From positions 3,504 to 67,503 of the forward strand of contig NZ_LMTS01000026.1 of assembly GCF_001541225.1 (NCBI RefSeq): a stretch of DNA of 64,000 bases, in the 5' to 3' direction. Below are positions 52,445-61,292 of the stretch, piece after piece (positions within the stretch are counted from its first letter, which is position 1; the number at the start of each line of letters is the position of its first letter). The stretch is from Variovorax sp. WDL1 (GTDB lineage: Bacteria > Pseudomonadota > Gammaproteobacteria > Burkholderiales > Burkholderiaceae_C). The position numbers and the translations under genes are program-made. The notes under the pieces were generated by a model that saw only the letters and a program-made list of their open reading frames with translations, did not search any database and was not told where the DNA came from.

Positions 52445-53467
52445 TTAGGCGGTCACGATGCGGGAGCGCCGCACGTCCCCGACTTGCGCGCCGCTGACTG
52501 GCGCCGTTGAGGGCGTTGCGCGCTTCCAGGCACGACGCGACAGCTCCTTGTTGACAGAGGCGACGTCGCCACTGTCGAGCAAGCCGGTTGTGAACATGGC
52601 AACGAGATTGTTGACAAGACTTCTGACCGTGGCAGGCAGGCCCGCGAGGTAGTCCGCTTCGGATTGCGCCGGGGCGTCAATGGGGGTAGCTGGCGCGTAG
52701 CGCAGGCCTTCGGGGTCAAGCCAGTCAGCCGGCACGTCAAAGGCCTTTGCAATGCTCTGCAGGCGGTCGCTCGGCAAGCCGCGCACGCCGGATTCTGCGT
52801 GGCTGATAGCAGTGCGCAGTCCCTGAAAATCGAGCGGCTCGACCTTCATCGCAAGCTGGTTGCGGGAGACGTCGGAAGCATGACGAAGTGCGCGCAGGCG
52901 CATCGATTGAGTCGGCCGCGGGGCCTTTCCCTTGGCGCCAAGAATGAGCCAACTACCCGAAACGCCGAACTCGGTGGCAATACGGAGAATCGTGTCGGGA
53001 CGAGGGGTGGCGAGGCGCTCTTCCCACCCCTTCAGGACTGTCGCGGTGCTGTGGCCGAGGCGCGTCGCCATCTGCGCCCTGGAAAGGCCGAGCGCTTGCC
53101 GAAGGTCTCGCAGGCGGAAATGGATACCAGGCGCGATGTCGTCGAAGGACCATTCCCCTGTGACCTCAGGCAGTGCCGCGGTTTCGACATCGCCAGTGCC
53201 CTTGAGCAGAGTGGCCGAGTCCGTGGCGTAGCGGGACGCGAGCTTGTCGAGGTGGTCGAGGTTGACAACGGAGAAGACGCCTCGCTCGAGGCGGGAAACA
53301 GCGGCATGGCTGCCCTGATAGCCCAAGACCTCCTCGGCAATTTCGAGCGTGGTTTTGCCAGTCGCTTCGCGCAGCTTTCGCAGACGCGCGCCCAGCTCTA
53401 GGCGGTCGGCGAGGTCAAGCTTACGCTTGCGGGAGGTTGCATCGACCTGGTTGGCGGTGGCGGGCAT
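52445..53467 (-). CDS. regulator with three XRE helix-turn-helix domains
   Basis: The product is 340 residues. Three XRE units are visible: LRKLREATGKTTLEIAEEVL (about residues 28-85), LRDLRQALGLSRAQMATRLG (about 118-170) and LRALRHASDVSRNQLAMKVE (about 190-245). The third looks less canonical. Three in one chain is unusual; most family members have one. A palindrome overlaps the promoter, so autoregulation is likely. Divergent from dnaE2 by 300 bases; upstream of the giant gene on the same strand, which it could regulate. Confidence 0.75.
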   Translation of the reverse strand: MPATANQVDATSRKRKLDLADRLELGARLRKLREATGKTTLEIAEEVLGYQGSHAAVSRLERGVFSVVNLDHLDKLASRYATDSATLLKGTGDVETAALPEVTGEWSFDDIAPGIHFRLRDLRQALGLSRAQMATRLGHSTATVLKGWEERLATPRPDTILRIATEFGVSGSWLILGAKGKAPRPTQSMRLRALRHASDVSRNQLAMKVEPLDFQGLRTAISHAESGVRGLPSDRLQSIAKAFDVPADWLDPEGLRYAPATPIDAPAQSEADYLAGLPATVRSLVNNLVAMFTTGLLDSGDVASVNKELSRRAWKRATPSTAPVSGAQVGDVRRSRIVTA

Positions 53468-53522
53468 TGGGTCCTCGAAACTACATTGAATTTAATGCGC
53501 TGCGGTTGCGGCGCTTGGGGTT

Positions 53523-53549
53523 ATTGTACGACAGTGCTTGAACGAGCAC
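53523..53549 (-). promoter_or_regulatory. promoter with palindromic operator
   Basis: On the minus strand TACAAT (plus ATTGTA, 53523-53528) lies next to the inverted repeat GTGCT-N6-AGCAC at 53534-53549. The repeat covers the -10/-35 spacer, the usual place for a repressor site. Confidence 0.5.
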
Positions 53550-53731
53550 CATCAGTATCAGATGCAAGCATTTTAGATTTAGCTGCACCGTAGTGGCGCC
53601 GGCGCCACCTGGTTTTTCTCAGGCCCGATATGGCCCAATCTGATTGCCGCCATCGCGCCCGTCGAACCGCCCGTGCAGGCCGCGCAGGCGCGGTCCCGGT
53701 CCGATGTCGCAGGCCTGCAAGCTGTGCGATA

Positions 53732-53747
53732 CTGTACGGCCATCCAG
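53732..53747 (+). promoter_or_regulatory. LexA (SOS) box of dnaE2
   Basis: CTGTACGGCCATCCAG fits CTG-N10-CAG and lies 17 bases before the dnaE2 start. With its flanks (ACTGTACGGCCATCCAGTA) it matches the imuA box at 15 of 19 positions. Confidence 0.8.
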
Positions 53748-53764
53748 TATCCTGGCCGCCGGCA

Positions 53765-56700
53765 ATGTCCGCCCTTCCCGCTTACGCCGAGCTGCGCTGC
53801 GTCTCCAATCACACCTACCTGCGCGGCGCCAGCCAACCGGAGGAGCTGGTGGAGCGCGCTTCGCAGCTTGGCTATTCCGCTCTCGCAATCGCTGACGAGT
53901 GCAGCCTGGCGGGCATCGTGCGCGCGCACGTTGCTGCCAAGGAGCACGGCCTCAAGCTTCTGGTCGGAACCCAGGTCCAGGTTGCTTGCGGCCACCCCTT
54001 CACGTTGCTCGTCCTTGCGTGCAACCTGAACGGGTACGGGAACCTTTGTGAATTCATCACCAAGCTTCGGCGTGGCTCAGAGAAGGGAAAATACGAACTG
54101 CAGTTCGCAGACCTGACCGCCGCGGCCCTTGAGGACTGCGTCGTCGTCGCCTGCCCGAAGCGGATGTCGACCCCGGAACAGCTGGAGACAACAGGACGCT
54201 GGCTCCTGTCAGAGTTCCGGGGGCGTTGCTGGTTCGGCGTCGACCTTCTGCGCCTCATCGACGACGAGATGTGGTTGTACCGACTCCGCCAGGTGAGCGA
54301 GCTGACGGCAATTCCCTTGGTAGCCGCCGGCGACGTTCATTTTCATGTTCGCTCCAGGAAACCACTCCAGGACGTACTGACCGCTACGCGAGTTGGCCGC
54401 CCGCTGACGGAGTGCGGCCTCGACCTTCAGCCAAACGCAGAGCGGCACCTAAGAACGCGTCTTCGGCTGGCGCAAACCTACCCGGAGGATTTGCTTGCAG
54501 AGACGCTCAACGTGGCCGCGCGCTGCCAATTCAGCCTCGAGGAGCTTCGATACCAGTACCCCGACGAAGTGGTGCCGGACGGGGAGACGCCCTCCTCCTA
54601 TTTGCGGCGCCTGACCTACGAGGGCGCCGGCCGACGGTGGCCAGAAGGGGTGCCGGCGAAGGTCCAGCTACAGATTGAGCACGAGCTGACATTGATTCAG
54701 GAGCTCCGGTACGAGCATTACTTCTTGACCGTCGCTGACATCGTCCAGTTCGCGAGGTCTCGCAACATCCTGTGCCAAGGGCGCGGGAGTGCCGCCAATT
54801 CCGTCGTCTGCTATTGCGTGGGCGTCACTGAGGTCGACCCAGCGCGCATGAGCGTCCTTTTTGAGCGTTTCATTTCCAAGGAAAGGAATGAGCCGCCGGA
54901 TATCGACATCGATTTTGAGCACGAGCGTAGAGAAGAAGTTCTCCAGTACCTGTACCGGCGTTACGGACGCGACCGTGCCGCCATCACCGGTGTGGTGACC
55001 AGCTATCGGCCCAAGAGTGCGGTGAGGGACGTGGGCAAGGCGCTGGGATTTGACCTTGAGGTGGTAGACCAGCTTGCCAAGAATCATCAGTGGTTTGACG
55101 GCAAGGCGGTCATGCCGGAGCGTTTAGTGGAACTAGGCCTGTCGCTTGATGACCTGAAGGTGCGCCAGCTGATGTTGCTTACAGGGCAACTGCTAGGGTT
55201 CCCAAGGCACCTCAGCCAGCACACCGGCGGGTTCGTGCTCACAAGGACGGCGTTGTCTCGGCTGATTCCAATCGAGAACGCCTCGATGAAGGACCGAACG
55301 GTCCTGGAGTGGGACAAGGATGACCTTGACGCTTTGGGGTTTCTCAAGGTCGACTGCCTGGCTCTGGGCATGCTGACCGCCATCCGCAAATGCCTGGATT
55401 TCATCGGTCAGCGTAAGGGGTTCGTATTCGCGATGCAGGACATCCCGGCGGAGGACCCCGAGACGTACGAGATGATTTCGCGCGCGGACACCGTCGGAGT
55501 CTTCCAAATTGAGAGCCGCGCGCAGATGAGCATGCTGCCGCGGTTGAAGCCTCGGTGTTTCTACGACTTGGTGGTCGAAGTCGCGCTCGTGCGCCCCGGG
55601 CCCATCGTCGGCGGAATGGTGCACCCGTATCTGCGGCGTCGGCAGGGGCTCGAGCCCGTGACGTATCCAAGTGAAGCGCTCAAGGAGGCGCTTGGCCGCA
55701 CGTTGGGCGTGCCCGTATTTCAGGAGCAAGTAATGCAGATTGCGATGCTTGCCGCGGGGTTCACCGCCGGGGAGGCGGACGGGCTCCGCCGAGCAATGGC
55801 TGCCTGGAAGCGCAAAGGCGGTCTGGAAAAGTACCATTCCAAAATCGTCGAGGGCATGACGACGCGGGGCTATGAAAAGGCGTTCGCCGAGCAGATTTTC
55901 GAGCAAATCAAGGGCTTTAGCGAGTACGGATTTCCCGAAAGCCACGCGGCGTCGTTCGCCCTCCTCGTCTATGCGAGCTCGTGGATTAAACGGCACCACC
56001 CGGCAGAGTTCCTGACCGCAATGCTGAACTCCCAGCCATTGGGGTTTTACAGCCCAAGCCAACTGGTACAGGATGCCAAGCGGCATGGAGTCGTCGTCCG
56101 GCCGCCCGACGTCATGCACAGCAACCTGGACTGCACGCTTGAAGACCTCCCGCATGCGCCGGCGGTGCGACTTGGACTTCGGCTTCTCGCAGGGCTGCGG
56201 TGGGAATCCGCGCAGCGCATCGTCGATGAACGCGCGCGAGGGCCGTTCGACAATGCTGAGGACCTTGCCAGGAGGGCGCGGCTCGAGCTGGCTGAGATGA
56301 AGTTGCTCGCAAGCGCAGATGCCTTGATGTCGCTGAGCGGCCACCGGCGGGTCGCGGTCTGGGACGCCGCGGCTCTCCGCTCTGTGCCCGAGCTCCTGCA
56401 GGAGGCGCGCGTCGACGAAGACGTCCTGGAGCTGGCGCCGGCGCCCGAGGGTGAAGAGGTGATGTTCGACTACGCTGCGACGGGCTTGACGTTGCGCAGC
56501 CATCCACTCGCGCTGCTTCGACCGTTGCTCGCAAAACGGGGGCTGGCCACGGCCGCCGACCTGCAGGACGTTGAGAACGGGGCGGAGGTGCGCTATTGCG
56601 GACTGGTCACTCTGCGGCAGCAGCCTGAGACGGCGAACGGCGTCATCTTCGTATCGCTCGTGGATGAGACCGGCGTGGTGCAGGTGATTGCCTGGCGCAG

Positions 56701-56863
56701 CATCAAGGAGGCGCAGAGGCAGGAGCTGCTGAACGCCCGACTACTTGCCGTCAAGGGCACTTGGCAGCGCGAAGGTGAGCTCCGGAGCCTAGTCGCAGAG
56801 CGGTTGAAGGACCTGACACCATTACTTGGTCGACTGCGAACCACTTCCAGGGACTTCCATTGA
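53765..56863 (+). CDS. dnaE2: error-prone DNA polymerase DnaE2
   Basis: The product is 1032 residues, the usual DnaE2 size. I chose the ATG at 53765, just after the SOS box. The PHP domain starts at once (AYAELRCVSNHTYLRGASQP); the catalytic palm holds PPDIDIDFEHERREEVLQYL near residue 376; the C-terminal OB domain includes YCGLVTLRQQPETANGVIFV. DnaE2 is the catalytic subunit of the ImuA-ImuB-DnaE2 mutasome for translesion synthesis. In most relatives it directly follows imuB; here it stands alone with its own SOS box. Confidence 0.93.
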   Translation: MSALPAYAELRCVSNHTYLRGASQPEELVERASQLGYSALAIADECSLAGIVRAHVAAKEHGLKLLVGTQVQVACGHPFTLLVLACNLNGYGNLCEFITKLRRGSEKGKYELQFADLTAAALEDCVVVACPKRMSTPEQLETTGRWLLSEFRGRCWFGVDLLRLIDDEMWLYRLRQVSELTAIPLVAAGDVHFHVRSRKPLQDVLTATRVGRPLTECGLDLQPNAERHLRTRLRLAQTYPEDLLAETLNVAARCQFSLEELRYQYPDEVVPDGETPSSYLRRLTYEGAGRRWPEGVPAKVQLQIEHELTLIQELRYEHYFLTVADIVQFARSRNILCQGRGSAANSVVCYCVGVTEVDPARMSVLFERFISKERNEPPDIDIDFEHERREEVLQYLYRRYGRDRAAITGVVTSYRPKSAVRDVGKALGFDLEVVDQLAKNHQWFDGKAVMPERLVELGLSLDDLKVRQLMLLTGQLLGFPRHLSQHTGGFVLTRTALSRLIPIENASMKDRTVLEWDKDDLDALGFLKVDCLALGMLTAIRKCLDFIGQRKGFVFAMQDIPAEDPETYEMISRADTVGVFQIESRAQMSMLPRLKPRCFYDLVVEVALVRPGPIVGGMVHPYLRRRQGLEPVTYPSEALKEALGRTLGVPVFQEQVMQIAMLAAGFTAGEADGLRRAMAAWKRKGGLEKYHSKIVEGMTTRGYEKAFAEQIFEQIKGFSEYGFPESHAASFALLVYASSWIKRHHPAEFLTAMLNSQPLGFYSPSQLVQDAKRHGVVVRPPDVMHSNLDCTLEDLPHAPAVRLGLRLLAGLRWESAQRIVDERARGPFDNAEDLARRARLELAEMKLLASADALMSLSGHRRVAVWDAAALRSVPELLQEARVDEDVLELAPAPEGEEVMFDYAATGLTLRSHPLALLRPLLAKRGLATAADLQDVENGAEVRYCGLVTLRQQPETANGVIFVSLVDETGVVQVIAWRSIKEAQRQELLNARLLAVKGTWQREGELRSLVAERLKDLTPLLGRLRTTSRDFH

Positions 56864-56903
56864 TTTCTCAATGCCACGGCTAAACCGCTGAGCTATATCG
56901 ATA

Positions 56904-57177
56904 GGGACATCCGCACCCGCGGGAATAGCTCGAGCGCAATCCGCGATGTTGGGGAACGCATTCGGAGAAGCCCCGCGTAAGCGGGGATAGCTCGTTCGAG
57001 AGGCACCGCAGCTCGGCGTATTGAGGGCACCTCCCGCGTCGGCGGGGATACCTCGTGCCATCACCCAACGGAGTTCATAGCCGCAACGTTCCTCCAGCGT
57101 AAGCAGGGATAGCTCGTAGTGCTCGTCCTGCAGCTCTACGATGAGCTTGTCTGCCCCGCGAGAGCGGGGATGTGCTT
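56904..57177 (+). CRISPR. CRISPR array 1, decayed, about 5 repeats
   Basis: Five degenerate copies of the 29-base I-E repeat end at about 56932, 56994, 57055, 57116 and 57177, a 61-62-base period. The 3' part (GCGGGGATAGCTCG) is best kept; the first and last copies are barely recognisable. No leader precedes it and no two repeats are identical, so it is an old array that no longer gains spacers. Confidence 0.8.
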
Positions 57178-57233
57178 GGGCATAGCCCGCCCAACTCAAC
57201 GCCCCTGGGTGTCGGGTTCCGGGACGTTCGGGC

Positions 57234-57550
57234 TTATAGCTTGATGCCTATCACCGTCGCCAAGGCGTCCAAGCGATTCTCTGGCAGTGCGGCCAGGTGC
57301 ATCGCGATGCGCTCGAGCTTGGGGGGACTTTAGGAGGCTCTCCTGCTGCGTCAACGCCAGTAACGAGCCAGCGCGCACTCACCTGAAGGGCGTCTGCCAC
57401 TGCAAATGCATTGACTGCTGATACCCCGCCGGCGTCTGACTCCATCTTGCGCACGGCCTGCAGCGTGACGCCCACGAGGGCAGCTAGCTCCTTCTGCGTC
57501 ATTCCGAGCCTCTCGCGACTAGTGATGATTCTTTTCGGGAGGTTGTCCAT
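57234..57550 (-). pseudogene. XRE-family regulator beside cas3, frame interrupted by one missing base
   Basis: The frame from 57550 opens an XRE domain (RIITSRERLGMTQKELAALV, then GVTLQAVRKMESDAGG). It turns to noise after GEPPK. The frame one base back reads PPKLERIAMHLAALPENRLD and ends with a stop at 57234. The break falls in a run of six C (minus strand); a seventh would restore 105 codons. The gene is divergent from cas3, so its product could regulate the cas genes. Confidence 0.7.
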
Positions 57551-57705
57551 CTCCAAACTGTATTCGAAGTGTTGGCTCGGCCGCGCCAGCGAACGACGTT
57601 TGTCGCCGTTCCGGCGTTTTAGGACGGCCCAAGCCGCACCTGGGCGCGCAATCAGTTTAGACCGCTAAATACTCACTCTAGACGGAGCTCCACCAGGAGC
57701 TTCGT

Positions 57706-60279
57706 TTGACTGCAGATTTTCTAACCTATTGGGGCAAGGCGCACCCATTGCCCGGCACAACTGTCGCTTGGCACCCCCTTGCGTATCACAGCTTGGACGT
57801 CGCTGCGGTCGTTGGCGAGTACCTGCGGGTCAATCCTTCGCTCAGCTCGACGCTGGCTCGACTCCTGGGGATGGCCGAGGACGCTGCAATCAAGGTGGCC
57901 ATGTTCCTGGCAGGCAGCCATGATGTTGGCAAGTTCGGCCCGTTTCAAGCGAAGGTCGAGGAGCTGTTTGCTCAGCTGCAGCCGGACCAACCGGTTCCCT
58001 CTCAAGCTGCACAGCACCACTCCCAGGCCGGCATTTCCACCTTACTCGACTGGGTGTCGGCCCGGTGGTACCCCGATTCCCTCGAAGACGCGGAATTAGC
58101 GCTAGAGCCCCTTCTGAACGCTTCTTGCGGGCACCACGGCAGGCCAGTTGACCTCTCAAACTCGACAGGGGTGGGGAAGCGCACGACTGCGGCAGCCCAC
58201 GCCTACCTTGATGCCGTTGCCGACGTATTGGGGCTCGACAGTTTCGTCGACCTTTGGGACGGAGGCGGCTACCGCCAGGCGTCATCCTTGCTCGCCGGCG
58301 TGCTGACCCTCTGCGACTGGGTCGGCTCCATGCAGAGGTTCTTTCCCTATCGAGCACCGACGATGTCCTTGAAGTGCTATTTCGTCGAGGCACAAGACCA
58401 AGCGCGTACCGCGCTGGTTGAGCTCAGCCTGGCGGAAAAGCGCCCAAGCGCCAAAGCCGGGCTCTCGCACCTATTCCCTGCGTTCACGGCGAGTGCCACA
58501 CCGCTACAGCGATTTGCTGATAGCGTCGAGTTGGACCGCGCCGGCCCTTCCCTGTTCATCCTGGAGGATGAGACCGGTGCCGGCAAGACCGAGGCCGCGC
58601 TGACCCTTGCTTCGCGGCTGCTTCAGGCCGGAAGAGGCACCGGGGTGCTCGTCAGCCTACCGACACAGGCCACCGCCGATGCTCTTTGCGGGCGGCTGCT
58701 GCCTTTGGCCAACATGTTTTTTGAGGCAGAAGGCGGAGTTCCGTCGTTCTCGCTGGCACACGGAAGTGCGTCTCTGTCGCTGGCGCGGCTGCGCTCGGAG
58801 CATCTCGAAGCTGGGTCGATTTGTGCCGACCTCGACAGCTGGGCCCAGGACAGCAGCAAGACTGCCCTGCTTTCGGACGTCGGGGTGTGCACCATCGACC
58901 AGGTCGCGCTGTCTATCCTGCCGGTGAAGCACTTTTGCTTACGGCAACTGGGCATCGGGCAAAAGGTCCTGGTTGTTGACGAGGCTCACGCATGCGACGC
59001 CTACATGCTCAAGCTTCTTGAAACAGCGCTCGAGGCACATGCCATGCGCGGCGGTAGCGCCATCCTGCTGTCGGCAACGCTACCGCGGAAGCACAAGGCC
59101 GCCCTTGTCGCTGCCTTTCGGAAGGGCGCCCGTTGGACTGGCGCGCAGGCCGTCCCTGTCTCCACCGACTACCCTCTTGCCACTGTCGCCTCTTCGGGCG
59201 GCATGGTTGAGACGCCGATTGCCGCACGACGTGTGAGCAGGTTCACCCGCATTCAGCGAATCGGGGATAGCGCAACCGAAGCCCTCGTCCTGAGGCTACT
59301 TGCAGCAGGCAAGTGTGTTCTCTTGCTGCGCAACACAGTCGGCCGTGCCCAGGCGGACTTCGACACGTTCTTCGCCCTGTTGCCAGGCCAGGTGCAGCTG
59401 GCGCACGCGAAGTTTGTCGGCAAGCATCGCTCGGAAAATGACCGCAACCTGCTGGAGCAGTTCGGCAAGCGCTCGACATCCGCTACTCGCAAAGGACAGC
59501 TGGTCATCGCTACCCAGGTGGCGGAGCAGTCACTCGACGTGGACTTCGACGAGCTCATCACCGACTTGGCCCCAATCGACGCCTTGCTGCAGCGTATCGG
59601 CCGCTGGCGCCGGCACGTTCGGGACGCCGACGGGAAGATGGCGATGGCAGGCGACGATGCGCGCGGGGAAGGCCTGGTGTACGTAGTCGCGCCCGAGACT
59701 CACGGCAATGTCGACTTCCTTGCGGAGCTCCCTGCGAACACGATGTTCGTCTATCCCCTTCCTGTGGTGCTCTTTCGCACGGCACAGTTGGTTGAGGAGC
59801 GCGGTGGCTTGCAGATTCCCGCAGGCGTTCGGGAAGCCGTCGAGTTCGCGTACGACGAAGAGGCCGAGGCGCCAGCATTTCTGGCGTTTGCGGAAGAGCG
59901 GTCAGAAGGGAAGATTGAAGCAGCCAAGCGAGCGGCTAAAAACGTTCGACTGAATCTGACCGTGGGCTACTCCCAGTTGATTGCAGACGTGGCGCCTGAG
60001 CAAGCAGTGACCCGGCTGGGGGAGAAGTCGGTCCGGGTAGTGCTTTGCGACCAAGGCGGCGCCCCCTTGTTTGGCAGCATGGAGTTGTCCCGCCTAAGCC
60101 TACGAGCAAGCCTACTTGCTCTCGAGGTCGACGACACCGGGCACGCAAAGTTGAGGATGGGCGCAGCCGGCTCGGGTGAGTGGGAGATGTTGGCGGTCGA
60201 CCATGCGAGCAAGGAGCGATTGGTCCGCTACAGTCGGACCCGTGGGTTTTCGGTGGGCCCACCACAGCGGCGGAGATGA
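57706..60279 (+). CDS. cas3: CRISPR-associated nuclease/helicase Cas3, type I-E
   Basis: The product is 857 residues from a TTG at 57706, with AGGAG six bases upstream. The HD nuclease holds GSHDVGKFG at about residue 69 and GHHG near 143. The helicase has Walker A DETGAGKT near 288, DEAH near 425, SATL near 455, QVAEQSLDVDFD near 605 and QRIGRWRRH near 629. Cas3 is recruited by Cascade to degrade target DNA. All catalytic motifs look intact. It lies between two decayed arrays, separated from cse1 by cas1, cas2 and array 3, which is unusual. Confidence 0.95.
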   Translation: MTADFLTYWGKAHPLPGTTVAWHPLAYHSLDVAAVVGEYLRVNPSLSSTLARLLGMAEDAAIKVAMFLAGSHDVGKFGPFQAKVEELFAQLQPDQPVPSQAAQHHSQAGISTLLDWVSARWYPDSLEDAELALEPLLNASCGHHGRPVDLSNSTGVGKRTTAAAHAYLDAVADVLGLDSFVDLWDGGGYRQASSLLAGVLTLCDWVGSMQRFFPYRAPTMSLKCYFVEAQDQARTALVELSLAEKRPSAKAGLSHLFPAFTASATPLQRFADSVELDRAGPSLFILEDETGAGKTEAALTLASRLLQAGRGTGVLVSLPTQATADALCGRLLPLANMFFEAEGGVPSFSLAHGSASLSLARLRSEHLEAGSICADLDSWAQDSSKTALLSDVGVCTIDQVALSILPVKHFCLRQLGIGQKVLVVDEAHACDAYMLKLLETALEAHAMRGGSAILLSATLPRKHKAALVAAFRKGARWTGAQAVPVSTDYPLATVASSGGMVETPIAARRVSRFTRIQRIGDSATEALVLRLLAAGKCVLLLRNTVGRAQADFDTFFALLPGQVQLAHAKFVGKHRSENDRNLLEQFGKRSTSATRKGQLVIATQVAEQSLDVDFDELITDLAPIDALLQRIGRWRRHVRDADGKMAMAGDDARGEGLVYVVAPETHGNVDFLAELPANTMFVYPLPVVLFRTAQLVEERGGLQIPAGVREAVEFAYDEEAEAPAFLAFAEERSEGKIEAAKRAAKNVRLNLTVGYSQLIADVAPEQAVTRLGEKSVRVVLCDQGGAPLFGSMELSRLSLRASLLALEVDDTGHAKLRMGAAGSGEWEMLAVDHASKERLVRYSRTRGFSVGPPQRRR

Positions 60280-60348
60280 GAGCCGCGGCGCACGTACGTG
60301 CGCCAATGAACGGATAAAGCCGGTGGCTAAAAAATGCAGGTGCGAAAG

Positions 60349-61205
60349 ACGTTGACCGCGCAAGCGGGGATAGCTCGCCGTAGTTTCGGGTGTCGAACGA
60401 CGCGTGCGTCTCTCCCCGCGCAAGCGGGGATAGCTCAGGAGCATCGGACCGATGCCAACCGTCGCCATCGTTTATCCCGCACAAGCGGGATGATGCGCAC
60501 CGGATACGGAGGCCGCAAGCCGGCTCCCCCCCCACCAGCGCAAGCGGGGATAGCTCGGCCGGTCTCGTTCACTGATATCGCACCGAACGGCTCCCCCCCC
60601 CCGCGCTAGCGGGGATAGCTCGGTCTGCGATGCCGTCCTCTTTCGGGGTGACCGGTCTCCCCCGCCTACGCGGGGATAGCTCGGGTTGTCGCATCATCAC
60701 TTGCGGTGGCGTTGAGACTTCCCCGCGCACGCGGGGATAGCTCAGGCTGGAACCGCGAGCGCGAGCAGTATCAGGCGTCTCCCTGCGCAAGCGGGGATAT
60801 CTCGGACTTGAGGGCTGCCATTTGCTTGTCTCCTGCGTCCCCTCCGCGCAAGCGGGCATAGCTCGTTCTGTAGGACGTCGTGCACGCCGCCGCCCTCGTC
60901 TCCCCCGCGCAAGCGGGGATATCTCGGGAAGCAGCAAGTAGTCGCTCTCATTTGCGTCGTCGGCCCCGCGCGAGCGGGGATAGCTCGCCCCCCCACCAGA
61001 ACGTCCGGCCGCGCATCAGAGTCTCTCCCGCGCGAGCGGGGGTAGTTCGTGCGATTGCTCGTGCAGTGGCGAGAACCATGGGTCTCCCCCGCAAGCGGGG
61101 ACAGCTCGCTCGCCCACAGGAAATGTTCTGGATGGGGCATGTCCCCCCGGCGCAAGCGGGGACACTCGAAACGATTGCCGTCGTGCTCGCAAGCGGGAAT
61201 CGCCG
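60349..61205 (+). CRISPR. CRISPR array 2, decayed, about 14-15 repeats
   Basis: Degenerate copies of the same repeat recur with a 59-65-base period (ends at about 60377, 60437, 60498, 60557, 60622, 60683, 60744, 60804, 60865, 60926, 60987, 61049, 61108 and 61168, plus a fragment to about 61205). The hairpin core and GATAGCTCG are mostly kept; the 5' GTCTCC varies. Poly-C tracts have altered spacing in places. No leader is visible, so the array is likely inactive for acquisition but could still yield crRNAs. Confidence 0.85.
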
Positions 61206-61292
61206 GGTCACGTCAAGGCGCCCTCATTCGGCGGGATATTTGCTCTCCGCGTCAGCAGAAGACCTGGTGGTAACGCAGCGCTACACCTGGGT

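Noticed and set aside
57231-57240. CTTATAGC near the 3' end of the XRE gene as another GCTATA promoter box
   Set aside because: It overlaps the stop codon of a minus-strand gene and has no gene downstream in the right direction.
61280-61286. GCTACAC before cas1 as a shared leader box
   Set aside because: It is only seven bases from the cas1 start, unlike the 30-55 bases seen elsewhere; probably coincidence.
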